From the NCBI GenBank assembly GCA_050943475.1, contig JBMNPF010000005.1:149884-213883 (forward strand): DNA of 64,000 nucleotides, read 5' to 3'. The notes below the pieces were generated by a model. That model was given only the letters and a program-made list of their open reading frames with translations, was not told where the DNA came from and did no database searches. Made by a program: the position numbers and the translations under genes. This stretch comes from Metaruminococcus_A sp050943475. Its GTDB lineage: Bacteria; Bacillota; Clostridia; Oscillospirales; Ruminococcaceae. Shown here piece by piece: positions 23,859 through 32,308 of the stretch (positions are counted from its first letter, which is position 1; the number at the start of each line of letters is the position of its first letter).

Positions 23859-25907
23859 ATGTCAGGTTTTTTACCGCTCACCAAACAGGAGATGGCAGAG
23901 CGTGGAATCGACCAGTTCGATTTTATCTGTGTCACCGGCGACGCTTATGTCGACCATCCCAGCTTTGGCATCGCCATCATTTCTCGGGTGCTGGAGGCGC
24001 AAGGGTACTCGGTTGGCGTCATCGCGCAGCCGCATTACCATACCCTGCACGATTTTGAGGAGTTCGGCCCGCCGAAGTACGGCTTTTTCGTCACCTCCGG
24101 CAACATTGATTCAATGGTCGCCCACTACACCTCGGCCAAAAAGCTCCGCTCGGACGACGCTTATTCCCCCGGAGGCAAGGCGGGCAAACGCCCGGACCGC
24201 GCCGTCATTGTCTACTGCAAACAAATTCGCAAAGCCTATGGGGACATTCCCATTGTCATTGGGGGATTAGAGGCTTCCCTCCGCCGTTTTGCCCATTATG
24301 ATTATTGGGACGACGCTGTGCGTCCCTCCATTTTGGTCGATTCCGGCGCCGATTTGTTAAGCTACGGCATGGGGGAACGCCAGACCGTTCTGATTGCCGA
24401 GCGTCTGGCGCAGGGAATACCACCCGCAAAAATTACCGATATTCCCGGTACCTGCTACCTCACCGAGCCAAAAAATACCCCGCTCGGTGCAAAGGAATGT
24501 CCCAATTTTGAACAGGTAAGCACCCGTAAAGAGGCGTATGCCAAAGCCTGCAAAATCCAAATTACTGAACAGGATGAAGTTTACGGTAAAACCGTCATCC
24601 AGCGCCATGGGGACAGAATGCTGGTGCAGAATCCACCCATGCGCGCCCTCACCCAGCCGGAGATGGACACCGTCTACGCGCTGCCCTATATGCGGATGTA
24701 CCACCCGAGCTATGAAAAATACGGCGGTGTTCCGGGGATTGAGGAAGTCGAGTTTTCCATCACCCACAACCGCGGATGCTTCGGCCACTGCAATTTTTGC
24801 TCCATTGCGCTGCACCAGGGGCGCAAGATCACCTGCCGCAGCAAGGAGTCGGTGCTTGCAGAAGCGCGCGCCTTTACGCAAAATCCGCGCTTTAAAGGTT
24901 ATATTCACGACGTTGGCGGCCCCACAGCCAACTTTCGCAGGCCCTCCTGTGAACAGCAGAAGGAGCACGGCCTCTGCCGGGAGCGCAAGTGCCTGGCGCC
25001 GCAGCCATGCGGCCAGCTTGTCGCCAACCACAGCGAATACCTGGAACTCCTGCGGGAGCTGCGCGCCATTCCGGGTGTCAAGCGAGTATTCATCCGCTCC
25101 GGTATCCGCTACGATTATCTGCTTCAGGACCCGGATCCTTCTTTTATGCGGGAGCTTGTCACCCACCACGTCAGCGGGCAGCTTAAGGTTGCACCGGAGC
25201 ACTGCTCTTCCCGCGTACTGGACGCAATGGGCAAACCGCATATTGAGGCCTATCGTGAATTCGCAAGGCGCTTTTACGCCATGACCAAGGAAGTGGGGAA
25301 GGAGCAGTACCTTGTCCCGTACCTCATGTCCTCCCATCCGGGAAGCCGTCTGGAGGACGCCGTCGAACTCGCCCTTTTCCTCAAAGAACAGGGCATCCGC
25401 CCGGAGCAGGTGCAGGATTTTTATCCCACCCCCGGCACCCTCTCCACCTGCATGTTTTACACCGGCCTCAATCCTATGACAATGGAGGAGGTCTATGTCC
25501 CGAGAACCCCGGAGGAAAAGGCGATGCAGCGCGCGCTGCTCCAGTATTTCCGCCCCTCCAACCGCCAGCTTGTGCTCAAGGCCCTGCGAATGGCTAAACG
25601 CACCGATCTCATTGGTACCGGCAAGAACTGTCTTGTCCGGGATGAGCCCCAGTTTTCCGATAAGGCGCGCCAGACCGTCGTCAAAGGCCGCACCCTTACA
25701 CGGCAGGCGGGGAAAAAAGCGGTGGACGCCCTGCGCAGTAAACCGGAGGACGAGCGCGGCGCCCGGAAAAAGCCACACAACAAGACCAAGCCGAAATCCA
25801 GTCAAACGGCGAAGCTGCCGAAAACCAAATCAGCGGCAAAATCAAAACGCGCCGCTCAGAAATCGGCGCTGAAAGGAAGCGGATATGGCAAAAAGAAGAA
25901 ATCGTAA
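23859..25907 (+). CDS. YgiQ-family radical SAM protein
   Basis: A 682-residue protein. The N-terminal part (FLPLTKQEM..., FDFICVTGDAYVDHPSFG) is the YgiQ-specific domain. The radical SAM cluster motif is NRGCFGHCNFCSI near residues 304-316 (CxxxCxxC), followed by a TIM barrel and RREFARRFY/VPYLMSSHPG-type conserved segments. The last 70 residues are Lys/Arg/Ser-rich and disordered. Function of the family is unknown; radical chemistry with S-adenosylmethionine is implied. ATG 23859 follows CAGGAGG. It lies 46 bp after ftsK and overlaps the next gene by 23 bp. Confidence 0.92.
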   Translation: MSGFLPLTKQEMAERGIDQFDFICVTGDAYVDHPSFGIAIISRVLEAQGYSVGVIAQPHYHTLHDFEEFGPPKYGFFVTSGNIDSMVAHYTSAKKLRSDDAYSPGGKAGKRPDRAVIVYCKQIRKAYGDIPIVIGGLEASLRRFAHYDYWDDAVRPSILVDSGADLLSYGMGERQTVLIAERLAQGIPPAKITDIPGTCYLTEPKNTPLGAKECPNFEQVSTRKEAYAKACKIQITEQDEVYGKTVIQRHGDRMLVQNPPMRALTQPEMDTVYALPYMRMYHPSYEKYGGVPGIEEVEFSITHNRGCFGHCNFCSIALHQGRKITCRSKESVLAEARAFTQNPRFKGYIHDVGGPTANFRRPSCEQQKEHGLCRERKCLAPQPCGQLVANHSEYLELLRELRAIPGVKRVFIRSGIRYDYLLQDPDPSFMRELVTHHVSGQLKVAPEHCSSRVLDAMGKPHIEAYREFARRFYAMTKEVGKEQYLVPYLMSSHPGSRLEDAVELALFLKEQGIRPEQVQDFYPTPGTLSTCMFYTGLNPMTMEEVYVPRTPEEKAMQRALLQYFRPSNRQLVLKALRMAKRTDLIGTGKNCLVRDEPQFSDKARQTVVKGRTLTRQAGKKAVDALRSKPEDERGARKKPHNKTKPKSSQTAKLPKTKSAAKSKRAAQKSALKGSGYGKKKKS

Positions 25908-26826
25908 AGGAAAGGTCGGCGCAGGAATCCTCTCTCTTGCCGTTGTCCTTGTTGCGCTGGCCTATGGTTTTCTCTCCGGCACCCTTTCGCTGGATAGCCT
26001 TACCGGCGGAAAACCGGCAAGCACCCAGATGGTCAGCAGTGCCGTCAATCCGGACGCCGATGTCTCGATCCACTTTATCGACGTTGGTCAGGCGGATTCC
26101 ATCTACATCAAAGCCTATGACACCAATATTTTAATTGACGCCGGGGAGAAAGAATCGCCTCAGACCGATGTGGGTGACTACCTGCGCGCTCTCGGCGTAA
26201 CCAAACTCGATTATGTAATCGGCACCCATCCGCACGCGGATCATATCGGCGGGATGCAGGCCATTGTTGAAGATTTTGAAATTGGCACAGTCATCCTGCC
26301 GCGTATCCCGGATGCAATCATCCCCACCACCCGCACCTATGAAAATCTGCTGCAAGCCATTTCGGACAAAGGCCTGAGCATTACAGCGGCGCAGGACTGC
26401 ACCGAGATTGCTCTTTCCGGCGATGCAAAGCTCACCTTCCTCGGTCCGCTCAAGGATTATGAGGAACTCAACAGCATGTCCGTCTGTGTTAAATTTTCGG
26501 CAAAAGGTTATTCCGCCCTTTTCTGCGGTGATGCCGAAAGCGACGCAGAAAAGGATATGCTTGCTTCCGGTGCGGATTTGAGCTGCAACATCTTGAAACT
26601 CAGCCACCACGGCAGCAGTACCTCCAACACCAAAAAGTTCCTCGAAGCCGTTTCGCCGGACTGTTTTGTAATATGCGTCGGCAAGGATAATTCCTACGGC
26701 CATCCCACCGCGAGCGTACTCAAACGAATCGCGGAGTATGACGTCCCGGTTTACCGCACCGACGTCAACGGAACCGTTGTCTTTGAATTTGAGGATGACG
26801 CCGTCCGCAGTATTACCGAGAGGTGA
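25885..26826 (+). CDS. Secreted or membrane-anchored ComEC-like MBL hydrolase
   Basis: A 313-residue protein with a basic N-terminus and a membrane helix at about 13-33, then an MBL domain like that of ComEC/Rec2. It has IHFIDVGQADSIYI (53-66), TNILIDAG, and GTHPHADHIGGM, the metal motif. The late LSHHGSSTSN and SYGHPTASVL fit the ComEC-type nuclease-like subgroup. There are no competence membrane segments, so it is a stand-alone extracellular hydrolase; DNA or nucleotide as substrate is an inference. It overlaps the radical SAM gene by 23 bp and is followed by DUF3006. Confidence 0.88.
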   Translation: MAKRRNRKGKVGAGILSLAVVLVALAYGFLSGTLSLDSLTGGKPASTQMVSSAVNPDADVSIHFIDVGQADSIYIKAYDTNILIDAGEKESPQTDVGDYLRALGVTKLDYVIGTHPHADHIGGMQAIVEDFEIGTVILPRIPDAIIPTTRTYENLLQAISDKGLSITAAQDCTEIALSGDAKLTFLGPLKDYEELNSMSVCVKFSAKGYSALFCGDAESDAEKDMLASGADLSCNILKLSHHGSSTSNTKKFLEAVSPDCFVICVGKDNSYGHPTASVLKRIAEYDVPVYRTDVNGTVVFEFEDDAVRSITER

Positions 26827-26828
26827 GT

Positions 26829-27041
26829 ATGATGTTGATTGTCGATCGCATTGAAAACGGGCAGGCTGTCTGTGAAACCGGGGACGGTTCGTTCCAGAAT
26901 ATTCCGCTCAGCCGGTGTACCGGCCCTGTCTGCGAAGGGGATGTCCTGCGCAAATCCGGAGGCGGCTACGAGGTTGACCGTGAGGAGACCGAAAAGCGGC
27001 GGGAGAAAATCCGCCGCATGTCCAGGGATTTGTTTCGGTAA
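26829..27041 (+). CDS. DUF3006 protein
   Basis: A 70-residue cytoplasmic protein: IVDRIENGQAVCETGDGSFQ at the start and a Lys/Arg/Glu helix at the end (EETEKRREKIRRMSRDLF). This is DUF3006, a small beta-rich domain regularly found beside stand-alone ComEC-like MBL hydrolases, as here. GAGAGGTGAG overlaps the stop codon of the upstream gene, so translation is coupled. ATG 26829 or 26832 are both possible starts. Function unknown. Confidence 0.82.
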   Translation: MMLIVDRIENGQAVCETGDGSFQNIPLSRCTGPVCEGDVLRKSGGGYEVDREETEKRREKIRRMSRDLFR

Positions 27042-27104
27042 GAAAGCCTTTAAGCACCAGCTGTTTTGGCCGCTTGGCGGCCCGGATGACCGTGCCAGGC
27101 AAAT

Positions 27105-27151
27105 CAAACAACAAGAGGAGACGGAAAAATTCCGTCTCCTCTTGTTGTTTG
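27105..27151. terminator. 22-bp perfect stem, bidirectional terminator
   Basis: CAAACAACAAGAGGAGACGG and onward (27105-27126) pairs perfectly with 27130-27151 over a 3-nt loop. It separates the convergent DUF3006 and YlmC genes. Confidence 0.85.
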
Positions 27152-27162
27152 CACCGAAAGAG

Positions 27163-27462
27163 TCATCCTCCAAACAGCCCGTTAAAAAACCCCCGTTTTT
27201 TCTTTTTACGCTGAGGAGGCACCCCGCCCTTAAAGGAAACGAGGATGGTGTCCTCGCCCACCAGCTTGATGTCCTCCCAGCAGATGACGACGTCCTCGCA
27301 CCGCCCGAGCAGACCAAATAGCCGGTACTTTCCATACACAATGATGGAGACGACACAGGCGTTGTCAACGTTGATTTCCACGTCGTCCACACAGCCCAGC
27401 CGGCAGCCGTCGCTGATGTTGACCACTTCCTTGTCACAAAGCGTGCTGGCTCTGCATACCAT
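27163..27462 (-). CDS. YlmC/YmxH-family sporulation protein (PRC-barrel)
   Basis: A 99-residue PRC-barrel protein: MVCRASTLCDKEVVNISDGCRLGCVDDVEI, then FGLLGRCEDVVICWEDIKLVGEDTILV. This matches the YlmC/YmxH group annotated as sporulation proteins in Firmicutes. The C-terminus is a short basic tail (PPQRKKKKRGFF). It follows sigE by 13 bp on the same strand, so it belongs to the spoIIGA-sigE operon. GGGGTGA precedes ATG. Molecular role unknown. Confidence 0.88.
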   Translation of the reverse strand: MVCRASTLCDKEVVNISDGCRLGCVDDVEINVDNACVVSIIVYGKYRLFGLLGRCEDVVICWEDIKLVGEDTILVSFKGGVPPQRKKKKRGFFNGLFGG

Positions 27463-27475
27463 GCAATCACCCCAA

Positions 27476-28198
27476 TCACGAATGGCTGATGCGGTTGAAA
27501 TCCACCTTTAAACGTTCAATAATTTTCTTTTCCAGCCGCGAAATATAGGACTGTGAAATCCCAATAATGTCCGCAACTTCCTTTTGGGTCAGCTCGGTTC
27601 CCCTGGTAAGTCCAAAGCGCATCTGCATAATGGATTTTTCGCGGGGCGGCAGGTTTTCCACGCATTGCTTGAGCAGCTCGCGCTCCGCCTCCATCTCAAT
27701 GTTTTTATTCACACTGTCGCTTTCGGTGCCGAGGATGTCGGAGAGCAGCAGCTCGTTGCCGTCCCAGTCAATGTTGAGCGGTTCATCAATGGAAACCTCG
27801 TTGCGGAGCTGGGAGTTTTTACGCAGGCACATCAGAATTTCATTTTCAATGCACCGGGAGGCGTAGGTCGCCAGCTTGATGTTCTTCTCCGGACAAAAGG
27901 TGTTGACCGCCTTGATGAGCCCAATCGTGCCAATGGAGACCAAATCCTCAATCCCAATCCCGGTCGATTCAAATTTTTTCGCAATGTAAACCACCAGCCG
28001 CAGGTTGTGCACAATCAGCATTTCACGCGCCCGGTCGCCGTTGGTGGCAAGCTGGCTGAACACCTCTTTTTCCTGCTCCTTGGTCAGCGGGGGCGGCAGC
28101 GTCTCCGGGCCGTTTATGTACTGGGTATAGGTCTTTAATTCTGCGCGGTCAATGAGCCGCAGCAAAGCAAGTTTTATGCGTTGAATCAAGCGTTTCAT
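27476..28198 (-). CDS. sigE: Sporulation sigma factor SigE (pro-SigE)
   Basis: A 240-residue mother-cell sigma factor. The first about 25 residues (MKRLIQRIKLALLRLIDRAEL) are a basic amphipathic pro-sequence that keeps pro-SigE at the membrane until SpoIIGA cleaves it; the following YTQYINGPETLPPPL resembles the Bacillus cleavage region. Region 2 (NLRLVVYIAKKFESTGIGIEDLVSIGTIGLIKAV) and region 4 (LTQKEVADIIGISQSYISRLEKK) are intact. It follows spoIIGA by 12 bp and is followed by ylmC. Confidence 0.97.
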   Translation of the reverse strand: MKRLIQRIKLALLRLIDRAELKTYTQYINGPETLPPPLTKEQEKEVFSQLATNGDRAREMLIVHNLRLVVYIAKKFESTGIGIEDLVSIGTIGLIKAVNTFCPEKNIKLATYASRCIENEILMCLRKNSQLRNEVSIDEPLNIDWDGNELLLSDILGTESDSVNKNIEMEAERELLKQCVENLPPREKSIMQMRFGLTRGTELTQKEVADIIGISQSYISRLEKKIIERLKVDFNRISHS

Positions 28199-28210
28199 AT
28201 TGTTTGGCTC

Positions 28211-29083
28211 CTATATCTGGTTTGTCAGGTTTGCATTGTAAAGTGCGGCGTATTCGCCGCTTGAAAGGGCGCCGCTGCTGACGCCAATAAAAACGCGGTA
28301 TTCCTGTGCGTCCTTGCCCTCCACAACCTGGAAATGGTCGGGGGAGAAGCAGCGCATAACACCGTCGCTGCCCACTACATGGTACGGTACCACCCGGATC
28401 CGCCTTGCCCATTCTTCGCTGAGCGGCGGCAGCTCCCCGGAGCCGGAAAAATACGGCTGTAAAAATTCCGGAAGAAGCGGCTTTACCGCCCCATATTCGC
28501 ATATAATGACAGGGGTTCCGGTAAATGGATCGGTCAACCGGTTTCCGGAATCGTCAAAAGCGTTGAGCAGAACTTCTTTTCCGTTTAAAGAGATGACAAC
28601 CGTCCGTATGGCATTCTTTGGCACCCGCCGGTCCAGAATCCACCCGATGAACCGCACCGCCAGGTAAGCCGCCACGGTGGAAACCGCCAGCGTGAGCGCC
28701 GAGATGTTGAAGTAAACCACACCATTGCGGTAGTACATATCCACCGGCGCCACAAAAAACCACAGCGCCATCATCACCCCGGCAAAGATAAAGTTCACCG
28801 CAATAAACAGCGCCGCCGTCTTGATGAACACCCCTTTTCCGTGCCATGGAAAAGCGACGAGCACCAGCACAATTCCAAGTGTGACCTTCAGCAGCGCCGG
28901 AATAAACCACGGTAGCTGTTCCAAAAAGATCATCAGGGAACTTGCCCCGCCTAAAAGCGCGCCCAACACCATCCGCCACCGTTTCGGCTTCTGGTGGAGC
29001 AGCAGCGCGGTGGAAAGCAGCAGAAAGTAGGTCACAAACAGGTTGACGGCAATCAGCACATCCAAATAGATTACGTTTGCAAT
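28211..29083 (-). CDS. spoIIGA: Sigma-E processing peptidase SpoIIGA, likely ATT start
   Basis: A protein of about 290 residues with five membrane helices (to about residue 150) and a C-terminal aspartic-protease domain whose active-site segment is FDDSGNRLTDPFTGTPVI. It cleaves the SigE pro-sequence at the sporulation septum. Residues ANVIYLDVLIAVNLF match the family N-terminus. No ATG, GTG or TTG fits: AAAAGGAGG (29100-29092) is followed 8 nt later by ATT (29083) and 5 nt later by ATC (29086), both in frame. The nearest upstream TTG (29119) has no ribosome site. The promoter at 29138-29171 fits this start. Operon: spoIIGA-sigE-ylmC. Confidence 0.9.
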   Translation of the reverse strand: MANVIYLDVLIAVNLFVTYFLLLSTALLLHQKPKRWRMVLGALLGGASSLMIFLEQLPWFIPALLKVTLGIVLVLVAFPWHGKGVFIKTAALFIAVNFIFAGVMMALWFFVAPVDMYYRNGVVYFNISALTLAVSTVAAYLAVRFIGWILDRRVPKNAIRTVVISLNGKEVLLNAFDDSGNRLTDPFTGTPVIICEYGAVKPLLPEFLQPYFSGSGELPPLSEEWARRIRVVPYHVVGSDGVMRCFSPDHFQVVEGKDAQEYRVFIGVSSGALSSGEYAALYNANLTNQI

Positions 29084-29137
29084 GATGTCCGCCTCCTTTT
29101 CCCGTCGTGACGCCTCCAAGAAAGAGGCTGCTTTTTT

Positions 29138-29172
29138 ATTATAGGTTCGGGACAAACCTGGAAGGTGTCGAA
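29138..29172 (-). promoter_or_regulatory. spoIIG-type promoter with 22-bp spacer and Spo0A box
   Basis: On the minus strand a TCGACA -35 (29171-29166) and consensus TATAAT -10 (29143-29138) are separated by 22 bp. A perfect 0A box TGTCGAA (29166-29172, plus strand) covers the -35. The Bacillus subtilis spoIIG promoter is known for this same 22-bp spacing and Spo0A dependence. The -10 lies 54 bp before the proposed ATT start. Confidence 0.7.
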
Positions 29173-29408
29173 GCGTGTAAAAATTTTTGTCTGTTTGCGG
29201 GAGCTTTTGTCCCATCTTTCCCGTTGCAGAAAACGAAAAGCGGCGCTGAATGTCTGACAGTTCTCGTTCCCTACCGTAAAAAAGACCTGACGCTTTTGTT
29301 TTGTCAACGGTTTGTTCTCCTCGTTTTGTCCCCCCTTTTTTACCAGCCGGTGCCTGTACAAAACAAAGGAGGAGAGGGGTGGTTTCCGAAAGAAATGCAT
29401 CATAAAAT
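29173..29408. promoter_or_regulatory. spoIIGA upstream region, possible further 0A boxes
   Basis: No gene is seen. TGTCAAC at 29302-29308 (within TTTTGTCAAC) resembles a weaker Spo0A box, and several TTTTGTC tracts lie near 29185 and 29205. An open frame on the plus strand crosses this region but lacks a ribosome site and continues antisense to the glycosidase gene. Confidence 0.3.
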
Positions 29409-29438
29409 CCCCAGCTATTTCCCGGGAAATAGCTGGGG
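29409..29438. terminator. 30-bp perfect palindrome after the glycosidase gene
   Basis: CCCCAGCTATTTCCC and its exact complement with no loop, flanked by AAAT/ATTT. On the minus strand it lies 28 bp after the glycosidase stop and is followed by ATTTTAT, so it probably terminates that transcript. Confidence 0.65.
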
Positions 29439-29466
29439 ATTGCCGTTGCCGCATCCATTCGGCGTA

Positions 29467-31281
29467 TTATTGGTAATATCCGTTTTCATACAGCGCGATG
29501 AAAGAAAGCAAACCGCCCCAGTGGTAGAACTTGTCACTGCGCGAGGAGTTGCAGCCCTCGCCGGTGTCGCCGTCGTAATTCTCGTGGACATGCCCCTTTT
29601 CGAGCCATTCCTTCAAAATCAGCTTTTCGGATTTCTCTGCAAGATCCTTTCGCGCGTCCGGGCAGTCGTAGTTGCAGATTGCCATATACGCAAGAAAATT
29701 CATCGGCGCCCAAATGCGTCCGCGCCAGTAGGTCTGCTCCGGGTAAGCCGGGTCGTTGCGCGCAATCGAGGGTATAATGTATTCGCCCCAGAACTCCTTT
29801 TCGTTGTAGAAATGCTCGTCAATCATGCGTCTCGCCCGTTTCTGTCCCACCTTTTGGCTGAACAGCGCGTGGAAGTGGAACGGTGAGAGGCGGTATTCAA
29901 ATTCCCCGGTGTCCTCCCGGCGGTTTAAATACATGCCGAAGTCCTCGTCCCAGAGGGATTCCATCCGCTCCTCCATCGTTTCAGCACGCGCTTTGAGCTC
30001 CGCCGTTTTTTCGGTATGTCCAAGGATTTCCGCAATCTCTGCAAGGCAGTAGCAGTCTTTGATGTACATCCCCACCAAGCCAACGTCCTCAAGTACAATG
30101 ATATTGCGCTTCTCGTCAAACGGGATATCGTCATACATGGGGGAGTTGTCCAGCCCGGATTCATACGCCGCGCCAAGGCGCTCATGCACCCCAAACTTCT
30201 CCAAATCGTGCCCGGTCACCATGTCGTACGGGTCGCTGCCCCACGCGAGCAGGCCGTTTTTGGTGGAACGGTGGTCAATAAACCACTGGTTCCAGGTGAT
30301 AAGGTCGTCGTACAGCTCCTCCAAAAACCACTTGTCGCCATATTTTTTGTACATCATCAGGGCCACCATCGAACCCACCGGCGGCTGGGAGCGGTCAAAG
30401 CTCTTAAAGTTGTTCTGGCAGGCATAGTTTGGCACAAAGCCCGCGTCGGTGATGGTACGGGTAATGGCAATCGCATTGCAGTAGGCGAGCTCCTTGTTGT
30501 CAATAGACTGCATCAGCGCGGCAAAATAGGTGTCCCAGCAGAACAGCACGTAGCCGCCCCACTGGTTGTTCCAGATGCGGCTGACCGTCGTGATAGGGGA
30601 GTCCTCCTGCGGATTGTAAATGGTATCCCATGCCTGGCAGGTCTGCATAGCGTTGTATGCCTCGGCGAGCTTGCCGTACTTGTCCTTGTTCGCCGCCCAT
30701 TTCTCCTGCTGCCGCTTGATAACGGCCTCAATCTCCTCCACCGTCCGCGGCCGCCCGGTGCTGATACCGACAGCACCGCTCAGGTCGGCTGAGAGAAACG
30801 GGGTGGTGCAGCGCACAAACAGTTCGCCGTTATGCGGGGCTGTCATATACACCGGGATTTGTTTGCTCCCGCCTTTGAGCAGCAGCGTTTCACCCTCTTT
30901 TTCCACCGTTGCGCCCTTGTTCCAAAGACTGATGCCGTTGATGATAAGAGATGAACATTTCATTGGCTGCTGCAAAGGGGTTACCAGCAGAACCAGGTCG
31001 TCCCCGTCCAGCGCGGTTTTGACGTTGATGCTGTTTTCCAGCCAGTCCAGCTTGACCTCGGTAAACGAGTTGTCATAGGCGTGTGCGTAAGGGGTGACAA
31101 TGCCCTCCTCCTCGGTCTGTCCAATTAGGGCGGTGTCCAGCAGCTTAGCACGTTTGTAGTCCTTTAAACCCAGCGCCAGTCCAACGCCCTCCGGCATCAT
31201 CACGTGAGAGAGTACGCTCGCGTTGTTCCAGGTCTGCCAGCCGTTCATATACTGCTGTTTGAGCGCTTCGTAGCTTGTCAT
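29467..31281 (-). CDS. GH63/MGH-like glycoside hydrolase
   Basis: A 604-residue intracellular enzyme with an N-terminal beta-rich domain (about 1-185) and a C-terminal (alpha/alpha)6 barrel. WDTYFAALMQ (near 275), the central NGLLAWGSDP and the late YWRGRIWAPMNFLAY plus HENYDGDTGEG are typical of the GH63 / mannosylglycerate-hydrolase-like clan, where an Asp and a Glu act in inverting hydrolysis. The exact alpha-glucoside or alpha-mannoside substrate is not readable. No signal peptide. AAAGGAGG precedes ATG. A divergent AraC-type regulator lies 116 bp away and probably controls it. Confidence 0.82.
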   Translation of the reverse strand: MTSYEALKQQYMNGWQTWNNASVLSHVMMPEGVGLALGLKDYKRAKLLDTALIGQTEEEGIVTPYAHAYDNSFTEVKLDWLENSINVKTALDGDDLVLLVTPLQQPMKCSSLIINGISLWNKGATVEKEGETLLLKGGSKQIPVYMTAPHNGELFVRCTTPFLSADLSGAVGISTGRPRTVEEIEAVIKRQQEKWAANKDKYGKLAEAYNAMQTCQAWDTIYNPQEDSPITTVSRIWNNQWGGYVLFCWDTYFAALMQSIDNKELAYCNAIAITRTITDAGFVPNYACQNNFKSFDRSQPPVGSMVALMMYKKYGDKWFLEELYDDLITWNQWFIDHRSTKNGLLAWGSDPYDMVTGHDLEKFGVHERLGAAYESGLDNSPMYDDIPFDEKRNIIVLEDVGLVGMYIKDCYCLAEIAEILGHTEKTAELKARAETMEERMESLWDEDFGMYLNRREDTGEFEYRLSPFHFHALFSQKVGQKRARRMIDEHFYNEKEFWGEYIIPSIARNDPAYPEQTYWRGRIWAPMNFLAYMAICNYDCPDARKDLAEKSEKLILKEWLEKGHVHENYDGDTGEGCNSSRSDKFYHWGGLLSFIALYENGYYQ

Positions 31282-31321
31282 TCCGAAATCCTCCTTTACA
31301 GAATAAAGTTCTGATGATATG

Positions 31322-31327
31322 ATTATA
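31322..31327 (-). promoter_or_regulatory. -10 of an activator-dependent promoter for the glycosidase gene
   Basis: TATAAT on the minus strand 41 bp before the ATG, with no good -35 at 16-18 bp. This is what one expects if the divergent AraC-family protein activates it. Confidence 0.4.
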
Positions 31328-31397
31328 ATGTAATCTTACAGGGGATTCTCCCAATATTCCGTACAAAAATAGCCCAAATTCGTAAAGGTGATCCATT

Positions 31398-32303
31398 TTG
31401 AGTCAGGTTTATATTTATGAGCAGTCACATAACAATTTTGGTTCGCCGCTTTCGGTTGTCCACATGGAGAGCGGCGAGTTTCAAAATTTTATTTATTGCA
31501 ACTGGCACCGTGAAATAGAACTGGTCTATGTTGCCAAAGGCAGGCTTCATCTGGTGGTCGATGACCGCAAGCTCACCCTGAGCCAGGGAGATGTCGGCAT
31601 TGTCAATATGGATGAGGTACACTATGGAGATCCGGACAGCACCGGCGGCGAGTGTGAGGTTTACATCTTTCTGCTTGGCATTGAACCGCTCATCCCGTCC
31701 GCGGAACTCAACCTGAAAAAATACCTGGTCTCCCTTTCCAAAGGAGAGGTTCGGCTTGTTCCGGCGCTCACACCCGCCATGCCCAATTACAACGAGGTTG
31801 TAAGCTGCCTCATCCGTATGAACAATGTGCTGGAAAAAAAGCGCCCCGCCTTTGAGCTTTATACGGCGGCACTGATGTATGAGCTTCTTTATCATTTTTT
31901 TGCAGAACCGGAACTGCTTGTCGCCGGCAGCGGCAGGGGTGAGACCCAAAGCCGTGAAAAAATCGAGCGTCTCAATGAGGTCATCCGGTACATCGAGCAG
32001 AACTATACCCGCAAAATTTACATTGCAGAGCTTGCAGAACAGCTTTATATGGGCGTGGATAATTTCTATAAATTCTTTGTTTCGGTCACCGGAATTTCTC
32101 CGGCAAGCTACATCAACTCCTACCGGATGAAGCAGGCGGCCAATCTGCTTGTTGCAACAGGGCTGCCGGTGACCGACGTTTGCTATAAAGTCGGGTTCAA
32201 CAACGTCAGTTATTTTATCAAGATGTTCCAGAAATTTTATGGGTATACCCCCAAAAAATACCGCAGCCTTTCTCAGGAGAAGGGCAAAATCAGAGTGGAG
32301 TGA
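31398..32303 (+). CDS. AraC-family transcriptional regulator with cupin sensor
   Basis: A 301-residue regulator. The N-terminal cupin (about 20-120; HMESGEFQNFIYCNWHREIELVYV... SQGDVGIVNMDEVHYG) likely binds a sugar. Two AraC helix-turn-helices follow (about 200-295): KIYIAELAEQLYMGVDNFYKFF and VTDVCYKVGFNNVSYFIKMFQKFYGYTPKKYR. The start is TTG 31398 with AAAGGTGAT upstream. It diverges from the GH63-like gene and overlaps the HD gene region by coupling, so it probably senses an oligosaccharide and activates the glycosidase. Confidence 0.88.
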   Translation: MSQVYIYEQSHNNFGSPLSVVHMESGEFQNFIYCNWHREIELVYVAKGRLHLVVDDRKLTLSQGDVGIVNMDEVHYGDPDSTGGECEVYIFLLGIEPLIPSAELNLKKYLVSLSKGEVRLVPALTPAMPNYNEVVSCLIRMNNVLEKKRPAFELYTAALMYELLYHFFAEPELLVAGSGRGETQSREKIERLNEVIRYIEQNYTRKIYIAELAEQLYMGVDNFYKFFVSVTGISPASYINSYRMKQAANLLVATGLPVTDVCYKVGFNNVSYFIKMFQKFYGYTPKKYRSLSQEKGKIRVE

Positions 32304-32308
32304 TTGCT

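Noticed and set aside
29107..29886. Plus-strand frame from the spoIIGA control region into the glycosidase gene.
   Set aside because: No ribosome site, crosses a promoter, a palindrome and an antisense gene.
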